NCBI GenBank assembly: GCA_013399875.1
Contig: VXAZ01004042.1
Coordinates: 248,001-312,000 of the forward strand
Length of the DNA: 64,000 nt
Direction: 5' to 3'
Source: Gymnorhina tibicen
Lineage: Eukaryota > Chordata > Aves > Passeriformes > Artamidae
Shown: in pieces, positions 48,901 through 61,315 of the stretch
How positions within the stretch are numbered: position 1 is the stretch's first letter
How the letters are laid out: each line of letters opens with the position of its first letter
Notes under the pieces: generated by a model
Told to the model about the DNA's origin: nothing
Database searches by the model: none
What the model saw: the letters and a program-made list of their open reading frames with translations, nothing else
Position numbers and translations under genes: made by a program

Positions 48901-51900
48901 CCGAAGACACAAAAGGCCCAAGCAGCCTTGGTGTCCTTAGCAGGGGTAGAAGCAGTGTCACTAACACGGCATGAGGCTGCTTTGACATACTCCAGAAATT
49001 TTTGAAAACTGGTGCTCAGATTCTATTAAAAATTTAATACATATGGCCTTATAAGCAAGACATAAAATACCAAGCAAACAAGCAGAGCTACTGACTTCCT
49101 CTCTCAGAATCTTTTAGCTCCTTGCCCAGAATTTATTTTGTCTGTAGTCAACCACAAGACAACTTCAGCTCCCAGTTCCCTTGTACTTGAAGGGATGTGG
49201 TCTCACAGCAAAAACTTTCCAAGTGCTCTCACAGCCTTCAGAAAAGTGCAGCTGACAACATGATTTAGCAGTAGTAAAACTGAATCTTAATAAAGGGATG
49301 ATACTGAAGTACACAGTTCCATAGCTAACTTAAAGACTAGTTAACCATTATATAAAAGGATGCTCAGCCAATTTAAATTACACAAAATTTGGAGTACATG
49401 TGAGTTTCTTTGGAAAAGTTTTTTTTTGTCAATATGTTCAATGAGGACTACAGAAAAATCTGCAATCACAACTACACTGAAAACTTATGTCAAAAGTCCG
49501 AGGAATACTTAAGGTTATCTCCACAGAAGTAATTTTAAAAAAACCCTTATTACTATCACAACTTTCCATAAAGTACAGAATTAGTTATTTATAGTATCAC
49601 TTGAGTTCACCTTACTTTTTATGCACTGATATCTGAAGCAAAGTCAGCAGTCAAAATTCACTTGAAAAATCAGTAGCATATTTTTCTACCACAACACATC
49701 CAGAAGCTCTTTAGTGTTTTTTGCTAGAACGGACAGTTAAAACAGTACTACAATACCTACCCAAGCTTAGCCTATTCTTGGTGAAAGGTTAAAGTAGTCC
49801 ATAATGGGCTTACTTTGCCTTTAAGTTCTGCATCTATACTAAAGAATGTTCTTACCATCAGCGCAAAATATGTTAAACGAATAATCCAACATGGAATAAT
49901 TTCTGGAAAGTATGATGTCAAATACCTGAGTCAGTTCTTCCTTTTACTAAGCTGAGGTATTGCTGCTTTGACACACCTAATCGAGTTCAACACTTGCCAG
50001 TGGGTGAAAAGGCACAGCTACAAATCAGTATTTTCATTTTAGGATAAGGAAAGAGGATTTTCTTCTTGTCTTATCCCCATGCACACAAAAATGCAGCTGA
50101 CACAGAACAGTCAGTGAATCTCAGCTCTTTTCGTCCTCTTTCTTATTTCTGTGCAAATACTGCAACTCAAGTATTAACTGTTACAGCAGTTATTTATTGC
50201 TAGAAAAGACTAAAACGTGATTTAAAACGTTGTGACTAGAAACTCAATTTCCAGAACGGAAACAGAATAATTTTTGAATAAATGTTTCAGCCACACTTTA
50301 TTTTAGTAAAAAGATTCTTCTAAAGAGAAAAGCAAGCACTGCTGTTATAAAAATGGTCATTGAATTTCAGAACAAAAAACCCCAACAAATATGAGCAAGG
50401 TGTTTCTAAGCAAGGGGCACAGCAGCCAGAGAGAAAAGCTCTCCCTTTACAGATTCCTGTAAGCCAGAATATTTGTTTTCTGTTAAATCATCACACCACT
50501 TGCACCTGAAAAGCGACTTTGTTACTCAACATTTAATGGAATAAAGTAAGAAAAAGAATTAGAGTAACACTGGAAGAACAGTATTATTTCAGCTACAGAT
50601 TGCAATTCCTGATTCATATTTAAAGTTCCACTGTAGACCTGATGCATTTTTTGGGTCTCTAATTAAGCACTGCTTTGTTTTGCATTAGCAAATAATAATA
50701 AAAATAAAGTTACTTTAAGAATGCATCTCACCTCTTGAATTTATACAGTCCAGTACAGCCTTCAGCATTTTTCTTTTGAAAAACCTACTACTAAAAGCTG
50801 CAGTAGGAGCAAGTGACCTTCATTACCTGATTCTAACAACTTTCTAACTTAAACCTTCTCAATTACAATCTAACACTAATTTAAAAGGTAATGAAAAAGA
50901 AAGACAAATATCTCAAGCTCTTTCCAGGATTACAGGGGTACATCTTACACTAAATAAAAATAGTACTTAAGCAAATATGAAAATACAGACAGGTAGCCGT
51001 GATTCTTTCCTAAAAGCCATACAAATAAGGAATATACTATGATTGTTACTAAAAACCATTTGGACAACAGAGACATACTGCCTATTTTTGTGCACACCAA
51101 TAAGGCCTCACCACTTCAGCCACTGGGTAGTACTGGTTTTAGTTCAGGCTTCAGTTCCAACCCCCCGAGTGTCACTGTATTCAGTAATGTATCTTTTGGG
51201 CAGTCTTAAGATGAACAAGACTAGGTATAGAAAGGGTTTTAAAGAAGATGTATAGATACGTTATGCAGAACTATACAGCTACTCAGTTGCATGTAGTTTT
51301 ATATTTGAAAAATCAAAGGACCTAATCCTATATCAAACTGTTCTTCCTCCCCATTCCATCTTAATCAAAAGCCTGAAACCCATGAGCAAATTGCTATCAA
51401 TTTTCACAGAGGTACATTTCTAATGTTTAACATAAAAGTCATAAAGCGAGTCACCCTACCATCTGTTTTAACAAAACCCTTATATTTAATTAACAGGAGA
51501 AGCCATTAGGAAAAAATAATTAATAGAATATTATGATGGAAAGAAGCCACCTTTAATCAATAAATTAAGAGCTCTTTACTAGTTAAAAAAGTTTCATCCT
51601 GTGGAAAGAAAATACTTTGTTTCAGAGTCTGCTCTTTAAAGCAGACCAACACCATATGTCCCCTCAAACTGCTGTTACACACCAGCTACAGTTAAAACTA
51701 TTATTTTATCTAATACAAATCAAAATGACTCACTTGTCCAGAAAGACAATGATGACATTAATTACACAGGAGCTAGGAAAAGAAGGGAATATAGCTAGCT
51801 CAGAGACTACAAGGGAGTCAAGGAAGGAGGAGGGTTTGGTTATAGTCACTGATTTCCCTCCCCACCCTCCTCCAGAGGAGTCAAATCTGCAGCCTGGGAT

Positions 51901-53562
51901 CAGCTCTGCTTCCACTGCCTCCCAGTTTTCACCTCCCATCGACCATTACAGGCAACTCCCAGGCGCCCACAGGAGGTGCAAGCCCTTCAGGCAGCTGAGG
52001 AGAGCAGCTATAAAAAAAACAAAAGTGGCTCAATTACTGCTCAACAGGCAGCCAACGTGACAGGTAGCAATAAGGACAGAAACCAAAGAGCTGAAGTAAC
52101 CAAACACACAGCTTATGGAGGAAGCCTTTTAGACACTGTTTCATGAGCATTGCTTCTGTTACCCTCTCTTGGGCAATTGCAACACACAAACAAGTGGTGG
52201 GTGGCTACAGGCTCAGGTTAGAGGGTCGCTCAATTTGTAAAAACTCACTTAACATGTTAAAAACAAAACCACCAAGCACAAGTTATTGTTCCAACAGTTT
52301 TAGAGATTCAAGTCATAATTTGGAGGATATCAATCTTTTCCTATAGCCACCATTACAAAGACAAAATCAGAGAATATCAAACCTTTATTCAAATTTTGTG
52401 AAACAAGACACAAACACTGTTACTGCTACCCAACCTAATAATTCTGGGAGCATTATTCTCCAGATCAGAAATGGCAAGTCCTGGACCCAGGACAACTGGG
52501 AAATTTGTTCTGATTTTTATCAAGCAGAAATCACCAAGGTACAACTGGCAACACTAAACATCAATCCTGAGCAGAAAGCACATTCCCTCAGGAGCACACC
52601 ATCAAACTGTTCTACTCAGATACAGAACAACCTTGGCACAATCTACATTTTGGATAATTTTAAAGTGCACTTAAAGAGTATTTTTAAATATAAGCTTTCG
52701 TTTATACAAGGACTATTGAAAGAAAATGTGGAAAATTTATTTTTTAAGATAGAACACATTAAGTATTCTAAACTAAACTGTGGATTATAAACAGATTATG
52801 CAGCGTCACAATGCATGAGTGATGAAAGTGAGATTATTCACTCTAGTTAAGTTTTCCATTTTCCAGGTTTGGTTCCTTACTCTGAGTTTACCTGTACAAC
52901 TTCAGGAAGAAGTGATGTACTCCAAGACAGTAACTTGCCAGCTGAAATAAACCCAAATTACCTCATTTCACAAGCATGCTATTGTTCTTGTCACTCCAGA
53001 CTCATGGAATTCCATATTTTATACACAAATTCAGCTGAATATTAACAGACTAAAGCACTAGTATTTAGTAACTCATCTTAAAAAAAAAGTATTTTATTAA
53101 ATTGCCTCCTCATCTTTAGATACTGTGCAAAAAAGCTATTATTGGATACCTTAAAAAACAAAACATAAACCCCCAAAATTTTAACACAGATAACTGGCAT
53201 CTAAGGTACTTCAGCAAAGCAGAATCAGCAGTCTCTCTCAAGAAATATGTTTATATGAAATAAAAGTTAACAAAAATAAAACAAACATTGGGGCTAAAGT
53301 GTGTTTGTACAACACCAACCAACAAGGCAATTAACTACTGTACTTTATTTTTATATTCCAGTTCCACTTTGTAGCTAAATATGATCCACCTAACAAAAAG
53401 GAGAGGATTATCTTTTCCCCTGCAACATCCATATTGTTTTTAACGGGCCTCATACCTTGCAAGGAGACTCCAGTTAAAATACATTTACAAACATGTAGTA
53501 AGGCAAATAGTCTGTTTATTCTGATTTAACAACAACAAAAAGAAGTTGTCAGCTGAAGACTA
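45932..53562 (-). other. KIF5B intron 1 (AT-rich part), no gene seen
   Basis: About 7.6 kb of AT-rich sequence between exon 2 and the CpG island. I found no conserved peptide, no RNA gene and no clear CR1 copy. The longest open frame (plus strand, 51,617-52,060) has no recognisable domain and no splice or promoter context. Large first introns of this kind often hold enhancers, but none can be identified by eye. Confidence 0.7.
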
Positions 53563-53922
53563 ATGTGCAGATCTCGAGCTCCAGTTCTCTGGAACCTGCA
53601 CTGTCGTTCCGCATTTCTTCCCCAAAACTCTCCGCAGACAATTATCCGGCGGCAGCTCCCACGCGTGCATTTTGAGCGCGTATTTAGCGGTCACACAGCA
53701 CGGCCGGACAGCCCGGGGACCGCCCGGCCGGCGGACACACTGCGGGACTCGCCTTCACTCCGCACCTCGGCACTCGGGCCTCTCGCTGGAGCCTTTGTCA
53801 AAGGTCTCCTGACTTGCCCCCACCGCCCTGTTCCCACAGCCCCACGCCTCCTGCCCCCACCGCCTCCCGCCCCTTGCCCCGCCGTGCCCACACCCAGACC
53901 AGCCCACCCCGTCCGCAGCTCT
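53563..53922 (-). promoter_or_regulatory. Downstream half of the KIF5B CpG island, start of intron 1
   Basis: GC-rich flank on the intron side of the gap. GC content and CpG density fall off below about 53,560 into AT-rich intron. No KIF5B coding sequence is recognisable, so this is probably the first few hundred bases of intron 1, possibly with the tail of the 5' region. Open frames here, including one that continues through the N run, are composition artefacts. Confidence 0.6.
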
Positions 53923-54329
53923 NNNNNNNNNNNNNNNNNNNNNNNNNNNNNNNNNNNNNNNNNNNNNNNNNNNNNNNNNNNNNNNNNNNNNNNNNNNNNN
54001 NNNNNNNNNNNNNNNNNNNNNNNNNNNNNNNNNNNNNNNNNNNNNNNNNNNNNNNNNNNNNNNNNNNNNNNNNNNNNNNNNNNNNNNNNNNNNNNNNNNN
54101 NNNNNNNNNNNNNNNNNNNNNNNNNNNNNNNNNNNNNNNNNNNNNNNNNNNNNNNNNNNNNNNNNNNNNNNNNNNNNNNNNNNNNNNNNNNNNNNNNNNN
54201 NNNNNNNNNNNNNNNNNNNNNNNNNNNNNNNNNNNNNNNNNNNNNNNNNNNNNNNNNNNNNNNNNNNNNNNNNNNNNNNNNNNNNNNNNNNNNNNNNNNN
54301 NNNNNNNNNNNNNNNNNNNNNNNNNNNNN
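53923..54329. other. Assembly gap (407 N), probable site of KIF5B exon 1
   Basis: A run of 407 N is flanked on both sides by very GC-rich, CpG-rich sequence. The first visible KIF5B exon starts at codon 43, and no sequence encoding the first 42 residues appears elsewhere upstream. Exon 1, with the 5' UTR, start codon and first beta strand of the motor including the RFRP nucleotide-pocket motif, is therefore inferred to lie here. Open frames running through the N block are artefacts. The gap may be an estimate rather than a true length. Confidence 0.85.
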
Positions 54330-54360
54330 CCAGCCCCGCCCCGCCGGTGGGGCGGGCAGG

Positions 54361-54368
54361 TGACGTCA
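54361..54368. promoter_or_regulatory. Palindromic cAMP response element TGACGTCA
   Basis: Perfect 8-base CREB/ATF site, 32 bases from the gap edge and within the promoter island. Full palindromic CREs near transcription starts are commonly occupied by CREB/ATF proteins. The CpG inside it survives in the island context. Confidence 0.7.
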
Positions 54369-54405
54369 CCCACCGCAGAGCCCGCCCCACCCCCAGCCAG
54401 CCCCG

Positions 54406-54416
54406 TGCGCAGGCGC
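54406..54416. promoter_or_regulatory. NRF1-like site TGCGCAGGCGC
   Basis: Matches the GC-rich alternating core bound by NRF1 in many CpG-island promoters of housekeeping genes. It lies about 45 bases beyond the CRE. Motif match only. Confidence 0.5.
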
Positions 54417-54548
54417 GGCACCGCCCCCAGGCGGGCGGGGGCGCTGCCCGCGGAGCCGCCGGGGGCGGTGGCAGGGGCGGGGCTGCCTGAGGCGGACGGT
54501 GGCTGAGGTGGCACCGCCCGCGACCGCCAGCCGTGTCCCGCTGCCCCT

Positions 54549-54762
54549 GGAATCATAGAACCATAGAATCACAGAATTATAGATTTATAGAATCATCAAG
54601 GTTGGAAGAGACCCTTAAGATCATCAAGTCCAACTGTCAACCCAGCACTACCACTGTGACCCCTAAAGCACTAAACCATATCAGCCAGCGCCAGATCCAG
54701 ACGCCTCTTAAACACCTCCAGGGATGGTGACTCCACCACGTTCCTGGGCAACCTGGCATCAT
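54549..54762 (-). mobile_element. CR1 LINE 3' fragment abutting the KIF5B promoter
   Basis: Begins with the CR1 terminal octamer-like repeats in antisense (AATCATAGAA, AGAATCACAGAATTATAG), then GGTTGGAAGAGACCCTTAAG and the CACCTCCAGGGATGGTGACT segment. It is on the minus strand and 5'-truncated where a second CR1 end begins at about 54,763. It lies directly against the CpG island. Confidence 0.9.
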
Positions 54763-55150
54763 CCACACAGAATCACAGATTCAGCTGGGTTGGAAAAGAC
54801 CTGAGGTCATCAAGTACAACCTATGACCAAACACCATCATGTCAACTAAGTGCCATACCCAGTCTTCCTTTAAACACATCCAGGGACAGACACCACAGCC
54901 TCCCTGAGCAGCCCATTCCAATGTCTAATAACCATTTCTGTGAAGAAATTCTTTCTACTGTCCAACCTCAACCTCCCTTGGGCCACCTTAAGGCTAAGTC
55001 CTCTTGCCCTGTCGCTGGTTTCCTGGGACAAGAGACTGGCTACTGGTTGTAGCCCCACCTGGCTCCAGCCTCCTTTCAGGCAGTTGTAGAGAGCGATAAA
55101 ATCACCCCGAGCCTCCTTTTCTCCAGGCTGAACACCCCCAGCTCCCCCAG
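54763..55150 (-). mobile_element. Second CR1 LINE 3' fragment
   Basis: A new antisense CR1 3' end starts with ACACAGAATCACAGATTCAG and GGTTGGAAAAGACCTGAGGT, followed by CACATCCAGGGACAGACACC, the TTCTTTCTACTGTCCAACCT segment and the TTCTCCAGGCTGAACACCCC segment. Same orientation as the adjacent copy but further 5'. Two 3' ends in tandem mean separate insertions, possibly one beside or into the other. Homology fades by about 55,150. Confidence 0.9.
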
Positions 55151-55420
55151 GCAGGTTAGGGGTCACAGGGCTGCAGGGACGAGGCCTCACCGGCCGCCAT
55201 GGCGCGGAGAGTCGGGCACCGATCCGCGCTGCCACCTCACCGCTGGTGGCTGGTGTCGGAGGGGTGTCGCGACATGGCCCTGTCGCCAGCAGGACGCCGG
55301 GCATGGCAGTGCTGGGGGGAGCACTGTATGTCTGACAGAAAACTGAGGGGCAGAGCACGAAGTAAAGGCTTAAAGCAGGTGGTTGAGATAGAAACCTATG
55401 ATATTCAGGGGGTTTAGGTT
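55151..55420 (+). other. CpG-rich patch with a Kozak-context short open frame; status uncertain
   Basis: Directly beyond the CR1 copies lies a CpG-containing segment with GCCGCCATGG at 55,193-55,202, opening a 72-codon frame that ends at 55,417. The peptide is Arg/Trp-rich with no known domain. The excellent start context and CpGs could mark the first exon of a divergent transcript, or a remnant of the original promoter island split from KIF5B by CR1 insertion. No splice partner or homology supports a protein. Confidence 0.25.
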
Positions 55421-58400
55421 GTTTGTTTACATTTCTTTTCCTCTGATAGCTAAAAGGGAGAAAATCCACATCTGTGAGGTGTTCACAGATGCCATGGAGC
55501 TGCCAGTGTGCCCATGAGCCTCGTTCCCTGCGTGTGCCCTGGAGCTGGAACCCAGTGAGTGGGACCAGAGCACACACAGCCCACAGCTCGTGGTGTCACT
55601 CCCGGCATGGAGACGGTCACCACCTCTTCATGCCAATTGAAAAAAACCTCAAAATCTGGACGGCAATTTTTTTAGGCTTAATTTATTGCAAGTTTGTTTA
55701 TGTATTTATTACAGGGCTCTAAATCTAGTAGACCAAAACTTAGGGACTGTACCTAGACAAAAACATCAGGTAAACCATTCTGACAGAGATTCCCAAGAGT
55801 CTCACACCTTTACAACTGTGCCTCTTACGTCTAGCCATGAACTTTCAGATTGGAACAAAGTACAAACTCACAGCTTGGCTGAGTTCAGTCAGTTTCCTGA
55901 CTGAAATCATGATTTGTACTGGAAAATTTTCAAATAGCCTTGAAGATAATAACAAAAAACCCAGAAAAAATAATAGGGAGCCTTTCTTTTAAGTTAGTAT
56001 ATTTTAGTAGGCCAGAATGACTCAGAAGAGCAGTGTGCTCCCCTTAAAAGTACTCTTTTTTCATTATTATAAAGGGGGTAACTACTGTGAATTTTAACAG
56101 GGACCTTTTGTAATCACGCATCCCCCTTTTTAAGACTTCTCAGCTTAGGGATTTCAGTGATGTGCTTTTACTTAGAATTGGTGTGCAAGGAGAACACTTC
56201 AAAATTGCTCCACATGGCAGAAGAATTACCTAATAATCTAGTTGCATTTATAGGTTCTTTTCACAGAGTAATGCAAAAAATATTTCTGTGCCTAGTTTAT
56301 CTTGTGAGGTAAGCTAAGTCTTCTAAATTGAGTTCGTGTTGTAACAAGTTTATTTTTCCGCTGTGATTAAAAATGCGGCAGGACTGTGCTGTCTTTTGCA
56401 GGGCAGCAACAATTACATGTCCACACCTATGAGCACATGTGGAAATAGCTGTCTGGAAAGCCAAGATACACTCTCAGTCTGTAGAAGGTGCAGTGCTAGT
56501 CCGCAACATCTAGCATATGAGATACGCACAGACATCTGTCTACAGTTTCCAATAAAATGTTTTAAACATAATTGTTATTAGGTTTTACATGTCAGAAAAC
56601 CTGTTTTAGTGGGTTGCTATTTTAGAAATTATTCCTTTGTATCTCAAACAGCAAGCTGTATTAATGCTTCTATCTCATCTATTTCTGGGATTATTCACAA
56701 GCTTATGGCTAGGAATGTTCTTATGCAGCTGCTGGATTTGGATCCTCAGATTTCCTATGACAGAAGGTTATTACTTTTATGAAAGGAGTGTGAATTATTT
56801 ATTACTTTTTCAATTAATTTACTTTTGTACATAGGAAAAAGAAATGTTAGCTGCATAATAAACAACTTTGTGATTATTACTCACAGAAGTACGTTTCAGG
56901 TGATGAAAATCCTTTACCCTAATGTATTGAAGAAACTTCTACTTCTTATTATCCATAAGCAGAGGGGATGTATCTTTAGCTACATTTGCTGACATGTAGT
57001 GCCCGATGTAAGAACATCTCAGTCAAGGAAGAAACCTCATAATGACAAGATTCTCAAGAAAATAGGTGCTTGCTATTTTGCTTACCTGTTGAATGTTTGA
57101 CAGAGCAGACACTCCACAAAGACAACACGGACACCTGAGTAGATAATTATTCATTTTAACTATGTTGAAACAAAAAATGTCAGCATGTGTGAACTCTGTA
57201 GAAGGAAGCGCCCACTCTGAAGCAGTTGGTTCTGTGCAAGCTCATAGGAGAACTGGCTGATGATGTGCCATCCCAGCTGTGGAAGCCCTTGGTAAAAGAG
57301 CTCTACTGAACTACACGTGTGCTCTCAGGTCCCTGTCAGAGACTCTGTCATGAAGTTTCTCTTCTCTGATCTGTTGTTTAAAATAGCAACTGCTCCTTGA
57401 CATGACCTACTTAAAGGCTGACACAACAAAGCTGTGTGCTCAAAGAGGGCACTGTGTTATCTCTGCTGGCGCCAAGATGTGTCAAAAGAGCAGCCTTGAA
57501 GACTTGTGTTTAAAGATGTGGTCTCACAAGAACAGGGCAGAGACCAAGCATCCTGGAAAATTTCCCATTTTGTCGCAATTACAGAGTGTGCTTTCTTTGC
57601 CAGTTGAGATTATATTTGCTGTCTTCTATGTTGTTATGTAATGTCTGTAGCATTCATTTTTTGACACTTGGGATAAAAGACTCTGTTTAAAAGTAATATA
57701 TTGTAATGAGAAAAAATTATATATCAGTTGTCATAAAAAGTGAATTGTTCTGTTTGGTGTTTAAGCCTAGTATGCCCCATGTAACTGACAAACAATTTTG
57801 GTAAAGTTTCTCAGTAAAGACCAGTGTGTTTTATTAAAGTAATTCATGTAAGGAATTTGTGTTGTTAGTTCACTAACCATGTTTCTTTCTCATTATGATC
57901 TGTGCAATAAACCTGTACAAATTCTTTTATGATTTACAGCTCTTTTAGATCTTCAGTCTTACCCAGCAATAAAAACATGTTAAGCAAAGGGAATTGGCAA
58001 ACCTAAGCCTTACAGAGAAGCTATATCGGGATAATGATGTAATTAACCATCAAAATTGTTCCAGCAGAGCAAAAGTGATCTTGATTTGGTATTAAAAGAA
58101 CATTACATATTTGAATAAATCTTTAAACCAGGTGTTTGTGGAGAAGTAAATTAAAGCTGCCTCTTCCTGCCCTTCCAAGAATTAAATTCTGAGATTCAAT
58201 TGTTGACAGCACTTGTTGACATTCAGTGTGCCTAATGCAAACACAAGTACTTTTCTCATTTTAATTGGCAGTGTGCTACGAAAATATATGACATGACTTC
58301 TGAGAATTTGAGGTGCATTCCAGGTCAAATTTATTCCAAATTTGCAAGTCAGTTTGCAGGACAAAAAAGTGATTAATCTGCCAGATATAGTGTACCTCAA

Positions 58401-61280
58401 ACAAAATTCTTTGTTGCTCGTAGTGCACTCTGTAAATAAAGGCTATTAAGATGACTTATGAAGTCTAGCAACATTGCCTGACCCTGGAAAAGTGTAATTA
58501 AAATTAACAAAATTTTATGGCTCAAACAGCTTGTGCAAATATATTTTAAATAATATAAATATATTTCAATTCTCTTTACTAAGAGACTGTGTCTGGTCAG
58601 CTCAGCTTGAGGAACTCACTAATGGATTTATTGAGGTTAGAAGGTTGGTGGATGGAGTTCAATGGCCTGAGATGCTGTTGGAGTCCAACTAGATTATTTG
58701 AAGCTCTTATCTGGTTGCAAAACACTAAAGCTTCTTTTCATCCCAGTAAAAAAATATGATATGGAATTTATCTCCTGTCTAAATCAAGTTTGGGATTTTA
58801 TGCAGGCTAGAAGGATGAAATGTGTGTTGAGAGTGCTTCTCATGATACATAGTAACTTCTTCTTGGCAAAAATGTAAGTAATTCTAAAATTTAGTTTTAT
58901 TTCACTTTTTAGCTGGAAATGCGTAAAACCTGAAAACCCAAAACCCCTCTAATTTGTTCCTAATCACGAAGATCATATTTAATATTCTGATAGTGATAGA
59001 CTAATTAAAAGCAAAAGCAAGCTCTGGGAATAATGTCACATTTCAGATGTTTATTTCAGCTAATTTGTGCAAATTCATGCAAAAAAATCTGTCTGCTCAG
59101 TACCTAAAGTATTGACTCCAATTCTCTTTGAAGGAGAAACACACTTTTGGACTTTGTTTATATTCTTAACCATTAAAAGCATCCAGCATATGTTGTCTGA
59201 AACATCGCATCATAAATCTCTGTTCTCAGTTACTTTTCATTGTTTATAACCCTTACTAAACTGACCACTGGATTGTATCTTAGCTTGCTGGGTGCCTGTC
59301 TGAAGCAAATTTTTTATAGTTGTAGCAAAAATTGATAATTAATTTATTTATTAAAAAAATTAAATTAGATATGTCTTGCTTTCCATTGTTGCTAAAGGAA
59401 AACTCTTATCATCCTTCCATGTGGGAGTTATAAAAGAGAACCTAAAGAGTGAAGCGCGGTGGGGGGACTCCTGTAGGGATCTGCTTTTGATTATCTAAAA
59501 CTACTCAAGGCTGATGCTGCGGGAAAAACGTCACATGAACATATTCTTTAAAGTCCTGCTGAAGCCTTTATTAGAATTAAAACCCCCATCTCACGCCCGC
59601 TGCTGTCTGTGCTTGCTGTACGTGTGTGAATCACTGAACAAATGATCTCGCCCCATGTCTCGGCAATGGGGGTTTAGCAGCCTTTGCTTTTTCAGTCTGT
59701 CTGTTTGATCTGGGAGCCAGAGCTGAAGGCAAGGAGCATGACTGCCTTGAATTCAAGAGGCAGGTGCTTTATTTACAGAAGGAAATGAGAAAAGTAGTTG
59801 GGATAGAAGAGGCAAAGCAGAAGAGAGAAGTTTCAGAACATAGAAGAACCAGGCAACAAAGCCTGTGATTTCTGCAGGAGTTCTTTCAGCATCAGGAACG
59901 GGATTTAAGATCCCTCATTTTCCATCATCAGCAAAGAGACATGGAACAAGCAAGTGAAGCTTTGCACATTCAAAGGGACGCCATCCCATATCTGCCATAG
60001 CCTTTGTTAGTGGAAGGGGCAGGGGCAAAGTGTGATCATGAGAGCATCTGTGTGGTTTTTTGAAGTACTCCAGAAAAGAGCTGGCTCAGGTGCTGCAGAA
60101 CAAAATTCATGCCAGTACTACAATATAGTAATATATAGAAAAAGAGAGGAATTTCCAAGCTTTTTAAAGGATGAAGAAATTATGCACTGAACAAGCTTTG
60201 TAAAAAATAGCATCCAAGGGGTTCAAAAGAGCACAAAATTGTTCTTGGCTGATCCACCTGTAATGATCTAGTATTGACAAGAGTGATGGTCTCACAATAG
60301 CCTGATTTCAAACCACTGATGGCTATGAACATCATTGCTTTGCACCTCAGGTTGCATACAGAAATGGCAAGAAATCCCACTGAGATGATCATTCTGTTAC
60401 ATACTTAGCTGGTGGAGAAACTACCATTTCATGGGAAGCAGATATTACAACCTTACCTGAAATCTGAAATGAAAGTCAACTCTAACTATGTAACACCAGT
60501 GTATTCCAAATGCAACACTTTTCTTTGACTCCATTTCGGATTTGCTCTTCTTTTTTTCCCCTATTTGTTTTCAATTTTGCTTTCTCTTTCTCTACACTGC
60601 AGCATTGTTCTTCTGAAGGAGCATATCCTGATAACCTTGCCTGGAAGCAGCAAAATTATGGATAAAAGGTCTACATTTGAAACTGCAGCCTTGCTTATTC
60701 CTTCAAAATGCAGCCATACTTTTTTCTTGACTTTTAAATGGCATAAAATTTAGGGGGCACAAGTTACATTGTGAACTTCACAATCAAGAATAGATCCAAA
60801 GATTTGCATCCTTTAAAGTGTCAGTCACAGCTCCTCATGGGTATGGTGTATAGATAACCCTGCTTTATTAATCTAAGTGCTTTTATGTGCCAAAAAACCC
60901 TGCCACTCTAGTATAACCTGGCTTAGGTCGTAGCTAATTCACAGTCCTTCAGACCCCAGACTTGGAGAAAGAAGAAAAGTAAGTAACTTACAAAAAGTAA
61001 GTTGAAGGATAAGGAAATGTCAAGATGTGTATTTTATGACAATGTATCTATATGACATGTATTAGCTATCAAAATACATTACTCATATTTCCTGTGTACT
61101 TCAAAGCACATCAGAGTCTGTCCAGTGGTCTTTTGTAGCTGGCTATAAGGGTGTCAGGAATGATATGCAATGTCCCATCTTGAGTGTAGAAAAAATCCCC
61201 CAAGGCCTCTAGGACTTTGTTTGTTTGTTTTNTTTTTTTTTTAAAATTTTTTTTTTTTTTTTTGGTGGGTTATTTCAAAT

Positions 61281-61315
<35 letters not shown>

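Larger units (their letters stand above)
54330..54540 (-). promoter_or_regulatory. KIF5B CpG-island promoter, upstream half
   Basis: Extremely GC- and CpG-rich sequence immediately upstream (higher coordinates) of the gap thought to contain exon 1. It carries GC boxes at 54,334-54,342 and 54,474-54,483, a palindromic CRE at 54,361-54,368 and an NRF1-like TGCGCAGGCGC at 54,406-54,416. There is no TATA box. This is typical of a broad housekeeping promoter and fits the ubiquitous expression of KIF5B. The island ends sharply at CR1 sequence near 54,549. Confidence 0.75.

Noticed and set aside
51617..52060. 147-codon plus-strand frame in KIF5B intron 1
   Set aside because: No recognisable domain, no promoter or splice context, and composition like the surrounding intron.
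53563..54556. Long open frames on both strands running through the N block
   Set aside because: They exist only because N codons do not terminate translation and the flanks are GC-rich. No kinesin exon 1 or other protein sequence is visible in the readable parts.
54870..55577. 235-codon minus-strand frame
   Set aside because: Much of it is CR1 sequence in sense orientation followed by unrelated CpG-rich DNA. It is a chance open frame across a repeat boundary, not a gene.
58617..58720. Possible sense-strand CR1 remnant (GGTGGATGGAGTTCAATGGC, GGAGTCCAACTAGATTATTT)
   Set aside because: Similarity to CR1 words is weak and short, and the terminal octamer repeat is missing.
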